NCBI GenBank assembly: GCA_030425045.1 | Contig: JAUHVL010000007.1 | Location: 62,001-126,000, forward strand | Direction of reading: 5' to 3' | From: a bacterium | Lineage (GTDB): Bacteria > Bdellovibrionota > Bacteriovoracia > Bacteriovoracales > Bacteriovoracaceae | DNA length: 64,000 nt | Part shown: positions 17,988-26,593 of the stretch, piece after piece | How the letters are laid out: each line of letters starts with the position of its first letter | Position numbering within the stretch: the stretch's first letter is position 1 | Translations under genes and position numbers: made by a program | Notes under the pieces: generated by a model | What the model saw: only the letters and a program-made list of their open reading frames with translations | Told to the model about the DNA's origin: nothing | Database searches by the model: none

Positions 17988-18749
17988 CTATCTCCTCCAC
18001 CATGGCAGCTTTGGTCTCTTAGGCTTTTTAACCGGCTTTACAGCGGGTTGTGAGCCAGAAGAGCCATTGCAAGGTCTTGTATTTACACGGAAATTAAGCT
18101 TCCCTCCCATATCCTGCGAGTCGATAGTTGAGAAAGCAAAACCGTCTCCTCCTCCACGGCGTTTGTTGATAAACGCCATTAGACGGTTTTCCATTTTAAA
18201 GACCACCTTGTTTCTATTTCTTTGACAGCCAGTTCTGACAGGAATTTCAACTTGCCTAGAAATGGTCCATTCTTCTTCCATATTAAGGGCATGCCAGTTT
18301 TGCTTAGCAATGAGTTTACCCCCTCGTCGATCTTTGAAGCTCTTGGAGTTGCCTTTCCACTCCGTTAAGAGCGCCATAAAACGAATGAAGGCATTATCTT
18401 CGATATAAGCGGAACCTCGAATATCAAAATCAAAAGTGACACTTTCTATAGTATGGCCAACCGGAACATCAGTATTAATGGTGATGAAACATTTTTTATG
18501 ATCGAGGTTTTCGTCAAAGTTGGTTCCCGGGCGGTCACTATTATTATCGTTATCACCATCATACTGAGGAACTTCAACTGAGAAATCGTCAAAGAGGATT
18601 GATAATGTTTGCCCATCTGGTGAAACAATAGTTGATGTTGTTCCTTTTTTACAACCAGTTCCTCTAAATTTGGTTTGATCAAATTTAAAAGCTCTTGCAA
18701 ACGTATCTGCTGTTATTAAGAGTAAGATTATCATTAGTAGGTTTTTCAT
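17988..18749 (-). CDS. DUF4360-type secreted protein
   Basis: 253 residues with a signal peptide (ends near TFAR). It has the DUF4360 pattern: FRGTGCKKGTTSTIVSPDGQ, then LSILFDDFSVE, a central KKCFITINTDVPVGHTIESV segment and a final Cys. The C-terminus is a basic/proline tail (VKKPKRPKLPWWRR). DUF4360 proteins are secreted, of unknown function. It is divergent from a second member at 18990, with 240 bases between. Confidence 0.85.
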   Translation of the reverse strand: MKNLLMIILLLITADTFARAFKFDQTKFRGTGCKKGTTSTIVSPDGQTLSILFDDFSVEVPQYDGDNDNNSDRPGTNFDENLDHKKCFITINTDVPVGHTIESVTFDFDIRGSAYIEDNAFIRFMALLTEWKGNSKSFKDRRGGKLIAKQNWHALNMEEEWTISRQVEIPVRTGCQRNRNKVVFKMENRLMAFINKRRGGGDGFAFSTIDSQDMGGKLNFRVNTRPCNGSSGSQPAVKPVKKPKRPKLPWWRR

Positions 18750-18989
18750 TTGTTTGTTCTCCTTTCATTTTCCTTAATCCTTTTATTCATTTTTTTTTTA
18801 TCTTTTAAAAGTGGATTTTGTGAAATGCATAAGAAACTAAACCAAGTGGTGCAGAGAAAAGATGAGGCCGCGCCAGATGGCGCACAAAGAACACCCTTTT
18901 CTTTTTTTTTATATTTTTTTCGTTTTTCTTATTTCACATTAGTTCTTGTGAAAACGTTGGGAAGGTTTTCATTAATAAAAGGAGAAAAA

Positions 18990-19595
18990 ATGAAAAAACT
19001 ATTTTTACTATTAACACTCATGACTCTTACGTCGACAATGGCCCAAAACAAAAATGACATCTATCTTGGTGAACCTGGATATGGTGGTAACGGATGTCCT
19101 CAAGGATCCGCCTCTGCGATTCTTAGTCCTGATCAAAAATCATTATCAATTCTTTTTGATGAGTACTATGTAGAAGCTGGTGGGGGAAAAAACTCAAAGA
19201 AGTTAGCAAGAAAGTCTTGTAACGTAGCCATTCCAGTTCACGTACCTCAAGGGTTTAGTGTTTCAATCGTTGATGTTGATTATCGTGGATACTTATCACT
19301 TCCAAGAGGAGCGAGAGCAACTTTTAGTGCAGAGTATTTCTTCGCAGGAAGAAGAGGACCAAAATTGAGAGAGTCTTTCCGTGGTGAGATGGATGATGAG
19401 TATATGATCGAAGATAAGCTAGGGCTAGCAGCACTAGTATGGTCAAACTGTGGAGCTGACGTAAACCTTCGTGTTAACACAAGCTTAATGGTGAGAACAA
19501 ATCGTAAAAAAGAAGAGGCCCTAGGAACAGTTGATTCAGCTGATTTTAGCGCGGGACTAGTCTACCACTTAAAGTGGAAGAGATGTCGTCAATAA
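18990..19595 (+). CDS. DUF4360-type secreted protein
   Basis: 201 residues from the ATG at 18990, chosen because GGAG (18981-18984) and a signal peptide (MKKLFLLLTLMTLTSTMAQ) fit. The open frame back to 18750 crosses a low-complexity T-rich leader and is not used. The body has GNGCPQGSASAILSPDQKSL, LSILFDEYYVEAG, KSCNVAIPVHVPQGFSVSI and YRGYLSLPRGA, the DUF4360 core. It shares the core with the divergent gene at 17988. The 18750-18989 gap holds the two promoters and T-rich DNA; I saw no gene there. Confidence 0.88.
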   Translation: MKKLFLLLTLMTLTSTMAQNKNDIYLGEPGYGGNGCPQGSASAILSPDQKSLSILFDEYYVEAGGGKNSKKLARKSCNVAIPVHVPQGFSVSIVDVDYRGYLSLPRGARATFSAEYFFAGRRGPKLRESFRGEMDDEYMIEDKLGLAALVWSNCGADVNLRVNTSLMVRTNRKKEEALGTVDSADFSAGLVYHLKWKRCRQ

Positions 19596-19612
19596 TCTTT
19601 CGTTTTCCTTGC

Positions 19613-19641
19613 AAAAGGCCATCCTCCCCGGGTGGCCTTTT
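19613..19641 (+). terminator. Rho-independent terminator
   Basis: Perfect 9-bp stem AAAAGGCCA/TGGCCTTTT ending in TTTT, just after the DUF4360 gene. Confidence 0.85.
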
Positions 19642-19688
19642 CTCGTTTGGGCGGTGTATATTCTCCTAAAACATTGTTTAGGAGCAGT

Positions 19689-21179
19689 ATGAAGGCCTTA
19701 TTCTTTTTCGTTTCATTACTTTTGTCATGTCATTCACTGGCCGCCGTTCCCGGTGTAAATTGGTTTAAAGGCAGTGTTGAAGAAGCCATGAAAGAGGCCA
19801 AGAATAAAAATAAGCCGATGTTTCTCTATTGGGGAGCTGTTTGGTGTCCTCCTTGTAATCAAATTAAAAAAACAATTTTCACGAAACCACTTTTTCATAA
19901 AGAAACAAAAAACTATGTCAGTGTTTATCTCGATGGGGATAATCCCAATGCTCAAAAATGGGGAGAACATTTCGGAACTGTTGGTTATCCCACGATGATG
20001 ATTCTTAATTCATCTGGGGAAGAAATAAGTCGTATGCCGTTTGGATTAAATGTAAAAGAGTACGTCGCTCTCATGCAAAAAACGAGAGAAAATCAATTAA
20101 CAATTCCAGAGATATTTGAACTGGTAAAACAAGATAAAGCAGCTCTTAGTCATTATGAAAGGCTGGCCGGTTATAGTTGGGGTCAAGATGTAACGATGAA
20201 AAAGACACTTCTATCTAATAAGAATAAAGCAAATACTTTTTTCACTATTTATAAAAATGCCGTTAATAATCCTTCGTATATCAAAGCACAGTTCTTTCTT
20301 CGCTATCACTTAGCAAAACTTGAAGCAGACGAAAAATATAGTGCAAATGAGGACGATACTAAAATGTTTGTGCGTATTTTAAATGATGATAATGCAATTA
20401 TGGCAAACGTTGGTACGCTTACTTATTATCCTGGGGAGTATAAAAAACTTTTTAGTAAAAGATTAGGGCTCAAAAAATTTAAAATGCTTTATCTCGCGGC
20501 CATGAACAAAATAATGAATAACGAGTCTCTCGATAATAATGATCGCTTTACTGCGGTTTATCCTGAAATTTATCTCAATACAAAAAACAAGAAGACTCCT
20601 AAGGCGATACAGGCCAAAGTTAAAAAATGGGCGGAAAAAGTTGATAAGGAGTCTCTCGATAAGTTCTCAAGGCAATCTAATATCACCACTGCTATTTGGA
20701 TTATGAAGACGGCCAATCTTATTGAAGAGGCCAAAAGTATTGCTCTAAAGGAATTAGATAAATCCATATCTCCATTTTATATCATGAGATATCTTGCCAG
20801 TATTGAATTAGATCTTGGTAATAAAGAAGAGGCAATGAAATGGTCTAAAAAAGCTTGGCAAACGTCAAAAGGAAATGCCACTCGCTTTGAATGGGGAACT
20901 TCTTACTTATTAAACCTGATTAAGCATACGCCTAAATCTGAAAAAGAGATCATCAACACAACAGAGGTGGTTTTTAACGAGTTGATGTCAGGAAGTGCTG
21001 ATGCTTTTGAAGGTCGAAATAAAAAACGGCTTGGCCGCCTTAAAAAGTCATTCAAAGAGTGGAAAAAAGAGCACAAAGACGCTTTCTTTGCTCTCAGTGC
21101 AAATCTCAATAATAAGTGCCGTACTTCAGTAAATAAGGACATCCAAAAACGTTGTGTGAAGTGGGTGAGGAAGCTTTAG
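19689..21179 (+). CDS. Secreted thioredoxin-like protein with large C-terminal helical domain
   Basis: 496 residues from the ATG at 19689 (GGAG upstream, signal peptide begins there). After the signal comes a thioredoxin fold of about 110 residues with GAVWCPPCNQIKK (CPPC redox motif, about residues 49-52) and the cis-Pro loop VGYPTMMIL. The remaining 370 residues are helical and TPR-like (EEAMKWSKKAWQTSKGNA). It probably reduces or shuffles disulfides in the envelope, fitting the many Cys-rich exported proteins nearby. The partner of the C-terminal domain is unknown. Confidence 0.87.
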   Translation: MKALFFFVSLLLSCHSLAAVPGVNWFKGSVEEAMKEAKNKNKPMFLYWGAVWCPPCNQIKKTIFTKPLFHKETKNYVSVYLDGDNPNAQKWGEHFGTVGYPTMMILNSSGEEISRMPFGLNVKEYVALMQKTRENQLTIPEIFELVKQDKAALSHYERLAGYSWGQDVTMKKTLLSNKNKANTFFTIYKNAVNNPSYIKAQFFLRYHLAKLEADEKYSANEDDTKMFVRILNDDNAIMANVGTLTYYPGEYKKLFSKRLGLKKFKMLYLAAMNKIMNNESLDNNDRFTAVYPEIYLNTKNKKTPKAIQAKVKKWAEKVDKESLDKFSRQSNITTAIWIMKTANLIEEAKSIALKELDKSISPFYIMRYLASIELDLGNKEEAMKWSKKAWQTSKGNATRFEWGTSYLLNLIKHTPKSEKEIINTTEVVFNELMSGSADAFEGRNKKRLGRLKKSFKEWKKEHKDAFFALSANLNNKCRTSVNKDIQKRCVKWVRKL

Positions 21180-21249
21180 ACTCATTTATTACCTATAAAA
21201 TCTTCCCTTCATATTGTATCTCGTCCAGATTGCTATATAGTGCAACTAC

Positions 21250-21993
21250 ATGAAAGTATTTAGCATCATCTTATTTTTAATGACGGGAATTTTGATTGCC
21301 AATGAGGGGATCGAAAATAAAATTCTATCGGAAATTGCGGAGGCAAAGACTCTTGTTGAGCAGGCCATTGAGTCTGAGTATTTTATAGAAAAACTTTCTG
21401 ATGGACTCGAGGCTGAACAGTACAATCATGATTTAGTTTTTACCCGCGGAATTGTAGATGTCGTTTCTAATCGTATTGTAAAAGCTTTTGGAGTGGATTG
21501 GTATGAGGCCCAAAATAGTTATCATGAAAGTATCAATGATTATACACCGACGACACTAGGGCGACTTGCTAATAATCAATACTTCATTGAGAAGCTTAGT
21601 CATTTTGCTTGTCCGGTTTTTGCTAATCAGATTTCAAACTTAGATCAAGTTAAACAAGAGAGATTGAAAGCAAGCTTAATACTTTTTGAGAAGCTTACAA
21701 ACCTTGATCCACGTGATGAAAAAAATCATTATTTAATAGCGAAAGACTTTAATCTTTTTAGAGCTGATTTTGCTTCCTTTATCGAGGTGATCCAAAACCC
21801 GAGAACAGATAAAGTGAATCGTGAAATCTATCGAAGAATAAAAGAAAATGTCGATCCTACCTTTACTCAAATTTTAGCCTTTGTGATCAGAAGAATTGTC
21901 TCTCATGAAAAAACAGGCCTTTCTAAGGATCATTATAATGAATTAATGGGGCTTTATAGAAAGTGCTCTGAAACGCTAATGTCTAAACTTTAA
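21250..21993 (+). CDS. Secreted helical protein, unknown function
   Basis: 247 residues with a short signal peptide (ends near IANEG). Almost all helix, acidic, with a few Cys (HFACPVFA, YRKCSE). No domain recognised. Confidence 0.68.
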   Translation: MKVFSIILFLMTGILIANEGIENKILSEIAEAKTLVEQAIESEYFIEKLSDGLEAEQYNHDLVFTRGIVDVVSNRIVKAFGVDWYEAQNSYHESINDYTPTTLGRLANNQYFIEKLSHFACPVFANQISNLDQVKQERLKASLILFEKLTNLDPRDEKNHYLIAKDFNLFRADFASFIEVIQNPRTDKVNREIYRRIKENVDPTFTQILAFVIRRIVSHEKTGLSKDHYNELMGLYRKCSETLMSKL

Positions 21994-22056
21994 ACATCAC
22001 TTGTAACTCTTACAAAGCCGACTCAAAGACATTCAAAAATACGCTAAGATACTGAT

Positions 22057-22524
22057 ATGAGACTATTTATTTTGCTCTTACTTAGCATACAATTGCACGC
22101 CAGTGAGGACTTTCTTTCAAGCTGTAGAACCAAAGAATTTGGCTCTTATTTTCAAGTGAACTGCCAGTTAGAGAAAGGTCATAAAAAGTACGATATTAAT
22201 TTTGTTATCTCTCAGTACCGTATGGTGCGAGCAGATCAAGCGAAGAGATTTTGTGAAAGTCATTTCCTATCTCTCGACACCGCGTTTTTATATTTAAGCA
22301 TGGAACAGATGATTTATTTCAGCGAAGATCTTATGAATCATCTCGATGGCGTCAATATATTAGATCGCGGAAGGACACACTTAACTTGGGCCGCCCATGG
22401 TGGTTTCTATCGTGCTGATTATGATCGAAAAGGAGAGGTCGATCATTTTCAGGGCGATGACCAAAAACTTTTTGCAATTTGTTCAGACACCCCTCCGGGC
22501 ATTTTTCTTGATATGAAAATTTAG
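22057..22524 (+). CDS. Small secreted protein, unknown function
   Basis: 155 residues with a signal peptide (ends near LHAS) and four Cys in the mature part (SSCRT, VNCQ, FCES, AICSD). It overlaps the stop of the convergent gene at 22521 by 4 bases. Family not recognised. Confidence 0.68.
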   Translation: MRLFILLLLSIQLHASEDFLSSCRTKEFGSYFQVNCQLEKGHKKYDINFVISQYRMVRADQAKRFCESHFLSLDTAFLYLSMEQMIYFSEDLMNHLDGVNILDRGRTHLTWAAHGGFYRADYDRKGEVDHFQGDDQKLFAICSDTPPGIFLDMKI

Positions 22525-22826
22525 TTTGAAAATTTAACGATAAAGCTCATCACACCAAGGCCTATGGCCATGAGACTTCCAAGTTTTATTGTGAGTTTAT
22601 GAACAGCTAGATCAATTTTATGATCAAGTTTTGCAATATCTTCTCTCATATCATTTTTGAATTCATTCATTTCAGTCTTAAATAAAAGACTTTGCTTCTT
22701 TAGATCATCTTTAGTCGCTAACGACTCAAAGACCATATCAGATAAATTTTTTGTAAATGTCTCAGCCTGCTCTCTTGTCATTCCTGTCGCCTCAAGTTCT
22801 TTTGCAAATTTTAACGTATTAAACAT
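22521..22826 (-). CDS. DUF1640/CCDC90-like coiled-coil membrane protein
   Basis: 101 residues: FNTLKFAKELEATGMTREQA-type N-terminus, a long coiled coil (residues 35-80) and one C-terminal membrane helix (LGSLMAIGLGVMSFIVKF). This is the layout of the bacterial DUF1640 (mitochondrial CCDC90/MCUR1-related) family. Role in bacteria unknown. Confidence 0.85.
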   Translation of the reverse strand: MFNTLKFAKELEATGMTREQAETFTKNLSDMVFESLATKDDLKKQSLLFKTEMNEFKNDMREDIAKLDHKIDLAVHKLTIKLGSLMAIGLGVMSFIVKFSN

Positions 22827-22961
22827 ATTCTATTCCTCCGTTTTTAACTTTGGAAACTCAGTGCATAAAGATACAGAAAGAAAATATTCAAGATACCGAA
22901 ATCACTTATCATCTATGCTATTCAATTAATAATATGTTAAGATAAGTCTCTTAAAGTAAAT

Positions 22962-23326
22962 GGGGGTGCACTGGTTTCGACAGGGCACACTGACTTACTT
23001 ACGGGCACGTCTGGGTTGGTCGGAAGGCCCAGTAAAAATCCGACCAAAAAATAATTGCTGACTCTTATGAGCCAGTTGCTCTAGCTGCTTAATTGCAATC
23101 CTAGACATGAGGGGATGACATCCAAGAAACAGAAGTCATCACAGCTGGGGTAACTACAGTCTAACTAGTTACTGGAACTGCCGGGCCATTCCACAAAAAC
23201 TCACCGGGGTTTGCCTGTTTCACAAAATAGGATTGCCTTGTCTGCTGGCGAGAACCGCAGACTAAACGTGTAGGCCGAGTAAAGACGGTGTTCTGGACGC
23301 GAGTTCGATTCTCGCCACCTCCACCA
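22962..23326 (+). ncRNA. ssrA: tmRNA (transfer-messenger RNA)
   Basis: The 5' end GGGGGTGCACTGGTTTCGAC and the 3' end GTTCGATTCTCGCCACCTCC-ACCA form the tRNA-like domain. The acceptor stem pairs GGGGGTG with CACCTCC (one G-T), with discriminator A and an encoded CCA. The tag frame is at 23057-23092 and reads ADSYEPVALAA followed by TAA, with the usual ALAA end recognised by ClpXP. Its 3' end is a classical integration site, and the accessory region starts right behind it. Confidence 0.97.
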
Positions 23327-23348
23327 AAATTCGCAAGGGTTTTGGTGG
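23321..23348 (+). terminator. Inverted repeat at the 3' end of ssrA (probable terminator)
   Basis: CCACCAAAA/TTTTGGTGG, a perfect 9-bp stem with a 10-base loop, beginning within the encoded CCA end. There is no strong T-run after it. It may serve in termination/processing of tmRNA or belong to an attachment site. Confidence 0.6.
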
Positions 23349-23520
23349 CATCCCTTCCTTTCAATCCATAAGTGATTACAATCGTTTCAATTAGGTTTCA
23401 GTAGGTTAGATCAAGTTCTCCGTGGCCAACATTACTCGAAATGTCTCGACGTTTCTCTCGTTGGCTTAGTCATGGCTTCGTTTTGGCTTACCCCAAGATT
23501 TTAGTCGTTATCTGTTAGGT

Positions 23521-23586
23521 TACACGTGTAGGAAAAAGGTTCGAAAAGTAACTTATCCCTATGAATTTAATGGGACTACACGTGTA
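23521..23586. promoter_or_regulatory. Two identical operator palindromes TACACGTGTA
   Basis: The perfect 10-bp palindrome TACACGTGTA occurs at 23521-23530 and 23577-23586; with flanks (GTTACACGTGTAG) the two are inverted copies. They lie 43-108 bases upstream of the HTH gene at 23629, so they are probable operators of that regulator. The rest of 23350-23628 shows no gene. Confidence 0.65.
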
Positions 23587-23628
23587 ACTAGATGAGGGCA
23601 TCTTCACAATTTTTTTATGGAGGTGTTT

Positions 23629-23982
23629 ATGAAAACAAAAAAGAAGAAGATGAGAAGAAGTGATTACAAGATCATGACAAAAGAAGCAGTAGTTTTAAAA
23701 TATTTAAGAGAGACAAGAAAACTTTCGGTGAGAAACGCTGCAAAAGTTGTGGGTCTATCTGATACTAAAATAAATCATGCTGAGAATGGCAGATGTGATT
23801 TGAACCCTTCTTTGATTTTGAAGGTGTTAAATGGTTATGAATATTCTTACGAAGAATTTATGAGCCTTGTTCTGGGCAAAAAAGAGATGCCATCGGAAAT
23901 TTTTAATGAATGTGTTGAAATTTTAAAAAGACTTAACAAAGAAAAACTACGTACAGTAAAAACGATTCTTGAAAGCTTTTAG
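23629..23982 (+). CDS. XRE-type helix-turn-helix regulator
   Basis: 117 residues from the ATG at 23629, set by GGAGG at 23619-23623 (an upstream ATG at 23617 overlaps this site). The HTH is LSVRNAAKVVGLSDTKINHA, about residues 33-52, followed by a helical dimerisation part. It probably represses its own promoter through the palindromes just upstream. First gene of the accessory region behind ssrA. Confidence 0.82.
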   Translation: MKTKKKKMRRSDYKIMTKEAVVLKYLRETRKLSVRNAAKVVGLSDTKINHAENGRCDLNPSLILKVLNGYEYSYEEFMSLVLGKKEMPSEIFNECVEILKRLNKEKLRTVKTILESF

Positions 23983-24225
23983 AATAGACTTAAGCTCCTA
24001 TACGAAAGATGTTCACCATGATTAAAACAAACGAATGGTTTTTCTTTGATGTGAATTTCTCTCTTATGTATATACCCTCTGACACCAAACTGGGGGAATG
24101 CTGGGGTGCGCCGTTTTTGAAAATGGCAGCCTTGGTCCTATGCGTTTTTATATTGAGCCTAAAAATTACAAAAAGTAGTTTAGATTAAGTGTTAGAATAA
24201 AGAATTAGAAAATTAGGTTTTGTAA

Positions 24226-24570
24226 ATGACTGAAAAATTACCATTGATCAAAATAAAAAAAATATTAGAAGAAGGTTTTAAAGTTGAAAGAGATCGTAGG
24301 AAATCAGGAGTAGGAGGTAATGAGCTCCCAAGTTCCTTTTCTGTAATTTTTGATTTATTTAATCAAGACATCAAAAACATAGATAAGGTATCTGAAGATT
24401 TTCTTAGAGAGATATTTGAAGAAGTTATAAATACTGAAAAAAAAAGAATGAAAATAATTAAAGAAAATAGTTCGTTATTCGGTCAATCAATAGTTCAAAA
24501 TATTATAGATATTGATAAAATTGAGAGTGAGAAATTAAAAGTATTAAAAAAAGACGAACGGGAAAGTTGA
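24226..24570 (+). CDS. Hypothetical charged protein
   Basis: 114 residues, mostly helical and Lys/Glu-rich, without membrane segments or a known motif. No good ribosome site; an extended -10-like TGTTAGAAT lies at 24190-24198, so the leader would be short. The region 23983-24225 before it shows nothing else. Existence likely but not certain. Confidence 0.5.
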   Translation: MTEKLPLIKIKKILEEGFKVERDRRKSGVGGNELPSSFSVIFDLFNQDIKNIDKVSEDFLREIFEEVINTEKKRMKIIKENSSLFGQSIVQNIIDIDKIESEKLKVLKKDERES

Positions 24571-24674
24571 AGAATTAGTTTATTCTAATTTGGACTACGA
24601 TGTTTTGTTTCTATTTAAATTAACTTCTCGATGTTAGAATTGTTATAAACAAATTAAAGGCTTACTGTTAGAAT

Positions 24675-26156
24675 ATGAATAAAATGCTGACCACATTGCT
24701 GTTTCTTTTTATCTCCTCAATAACTTTTCAGTCATGTCCTGGCGAGAATGAACAAGATATAAAAAACTTAGTTAGATCGTGTGAAATCGGTTTAGACAAA
24801 GACTCATGCTTCCTTTTGGGGAAATATTACTTCCATGAAAAAGATAATAAAGCTAAAGGGCGAATATATTTGGATAAGGGGTGTTCCCTCGGTGATAGTG
24901 AATCCTGCGAACTTTTGGCAAATTTATTTTATAAAGAAGGCCAATGGAGAGATGCTGAGGAGTATTTATTATTAATGTGTAATAAGTATGGAGTAGGTGA
25001 ATATTGTTACAAACTCTATCAAAGTAAAAACAGTAGTGAAGTTTCCGAAAAGAATAAACTCTTGCTTCTTTCATGCAAATACAAGTTTGGAGAAGCTTGC
25101 TTTGACATTGGATTGTCGGTACTAAATGAGATAAACCAGAGGAATAATGGATCGACTGAGGACATATTATCTGCAATCGAATATTTTTCTAAAGGTTGCA
25201 AAAACGGATTTGAAAAATCATGTGAGGGAGTGAGTATTACTAAAGAGTGGTATGAATTATTGATTACAAGCCGTAAAAAGATTAATGAATTGAGAAGAAA
25301 ATGTGAAAATCGAAAAGAGGAGTGTCGGGAATACGGTGAATGGGTGCTATCTCAAGAGATTGATCAAAAACAATACGAAGATGAAGCAATTCCATTATTG
25401 AAAATTGCGTGTGAAAATGGTGAAGCTAGTTCTTGTAAGTTATTGGGGGATTTGTTTGACATTAGTAAGGAGAACCTTTCGACAGATAAGTCGCTTTATT
25501 ATTACAACTCTGCATGTATAAATGGAGATAATGAAGCATGTTTAATTCATTCATTTAAAATAGCAAATAATTATTCATTTGATCTTGAAAAAAAGAAAAA
25601 TGCAATTAAATACATTGCAGATGAATGTAGCAAGAATAATAATTGCTTCTATTATGGTATGTATGAGTTATATAGGGACTCTAACAAGGCCATTAAAATC
25701 CTAAATAGGATATGCAATAAAAATATTGAAGCGGCATCATGTGGTGCTCTTGGTAATCTATATGAAAGCAAGGGAAGTCGAAAAGAATCAGTTAAATATT
25801 ATAAAAAGGCTTGTTTTGATAAAATTAATGGTTCTATTTATTGTGAAGAACTTTTAAGAATTACAAAAAATAGTATTAAAGATACTGAGCTAATTGAGCT
25901 TGTGTGCAATGAAAAGCCTGATACGAAAGGTTGCATACTGTTATCTAAATTAAATTTTAAAAGAGCAGGAAACTATTCAAGCATTGTAAAGAGACTTAAA
26001 AGTTACTGGGTTTTTGTAATCATAGTTCTAATTTTTATAGTTACAGTTGCTCTTGGTATTAAGCTATACAGGCTTAAAGGATATGTAGAAAGTCGTGATA
26101 AAGATGCGATAGAAGCTGAACTGGAGGAGATTAGTAAAAATATAGATAATTCTTAA
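24675..26156 (+). CDS. Exported Sel1/Hcp-like repeat protein with C-terminal membrane anchor
   Basis: 493 residues: signal peptide (FLFISSITFQSCPG), many degenerate Sel1-like repeats of about 35 residues with paired Cys (for example YLDKGCSLGDSESCELLANL, IACENGEASSCKLLGDLF), then one membrane helix near residues 438-458 (VIIVLIFIVTVALGIKLY) and a short acidic tail. Cys-paired Sel1 repeats resemble Helicobacter Hcp proteins, which act outside the cytoplasm. No ribosome site is seen: TGTTAGAAT ends right at the first ATG, so the ATG at 24684 could be a leaderless start. Same repeat type as the gene at 27499. Confidence 0.8.
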   Translation: MNKMLTTLLFLFISSITFQSCPGENEQDIKNLVRSCEIGLDKDSCFLLGKYYFHEKDNKAKGRIYLDKGCSLGDSESCELLANLFYKEGQWRDAEEYLLLMCNKYGVGEYCYKLYQSKNSSEVSEKNKLLLLSCKYKFGEACFDIGLSVLNEINQRNNGSTEDILSAIEYFSKGCKNGFEKSCEGVSITKEWYELLITSRKKINELRRKCENRKEECREYGEWVLSQEIDQKQYEDEAIPLLKIACENGEASSCKLLGDLFDISKENLSTDKSLYYYNSACINGDNEACLIHSFKIANNYSFDLEKKKNAIKYIADECSKNNNCFYYGMYELYRDSNKAIKILNRICNKNIEAASCGALGNLYESKGSRKESVKYYKKACFDKINGSIYCEELLRITKNSIKDTELIELVCNEKPDTKGCILLSKLNFKRAGNYSSIVKRLKSYWVFVIIVLIFIVTVALGIKLYRLKGYVESRDKDAIEAELEEISKNIDNS

Positions 26157-26186
26157 GTTTGTAATACATATTCCGTAACGTAACAC

Positions 26187-26510
26187 ATGAATGATTTGAA
26201 ACCAGTTTCTGTTCGTTTGACAGATCAACAAAAACAGAGGCTTAGAGAATTGGGAAATGGCTCCATTGCGAAAGGGGTGGTGTATCTATTAGAAAACTTT
26301 AAAGAAAGTCCAAAGGCTGAAAAAGTATACCAAGACCTGGAACAAGTTCGTAAAAAGCTTGAGTCTATGAAAAAGTCGAAGATAAGTTTCGATAAAAAAG
26401 TGATAAGAGATCTAGAGAAAAAATATGAAAATGCTCTTAATGCCCTGAAATCAAAAGAAATTTCTGATTTAGATTCCAATATTGAACAAATTCTAAAGGT
26501 AATTTCCTAA
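26187..26510 (+). CDS. Ribbon-helix-helix-like DNA-binding protein
   Basis: 107 residues. The N-terminus (KPVSVRLTDQQKQRLRELGN, then SIAKGVVYLLENF) has the beta-helix-helix pattern of RHH repressors; the rest is a coiled coil. Sequence GTAACACAT overlaps its start codon (26180-26188), and an inverted repeat of the same motif lies 23 bases after its stop, so it likely controls itself and the downstream operon. Confidence 0.65.
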   Translation: MNDLKPVSVRLTDQQKQRLRELGNGSIAKGVVYLLENFKESPKAEKVYQDLEQVRKKLESMKKSKISFDKKVIRDLEKKYENALNALKSKEISDLDSNIEQILKVIS

Positions 26511-26532
26511 CAAATGTATAATTTTTTCAATA

Positions 26533-26561
26533 TGTAACACATCGTCGATATTTGTGTTACA
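26533..26561. promoter_or_regulatory. Operator-like inverted repeat TGTAACACA/TGTGTTACA
   Basis: Perfect 9-bp arms separated by 11 bases, between the RHH gene and the next start. The half-site GTAACACA also occurs at 26180-26187 upstream of the RHH gene, preceded by a second partial GTAAC. Confidence 0.65.
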
Positions 26562-26593
26562 AGAAGTGCAACTATCTTGATGGAGTTGTACAT

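Noticed and set aside
22657-22929. 90-residue plus-strand frame opposite the DUF1640 gene
   Set aside because: Antisense shadow of a clear coiled-coil gene.
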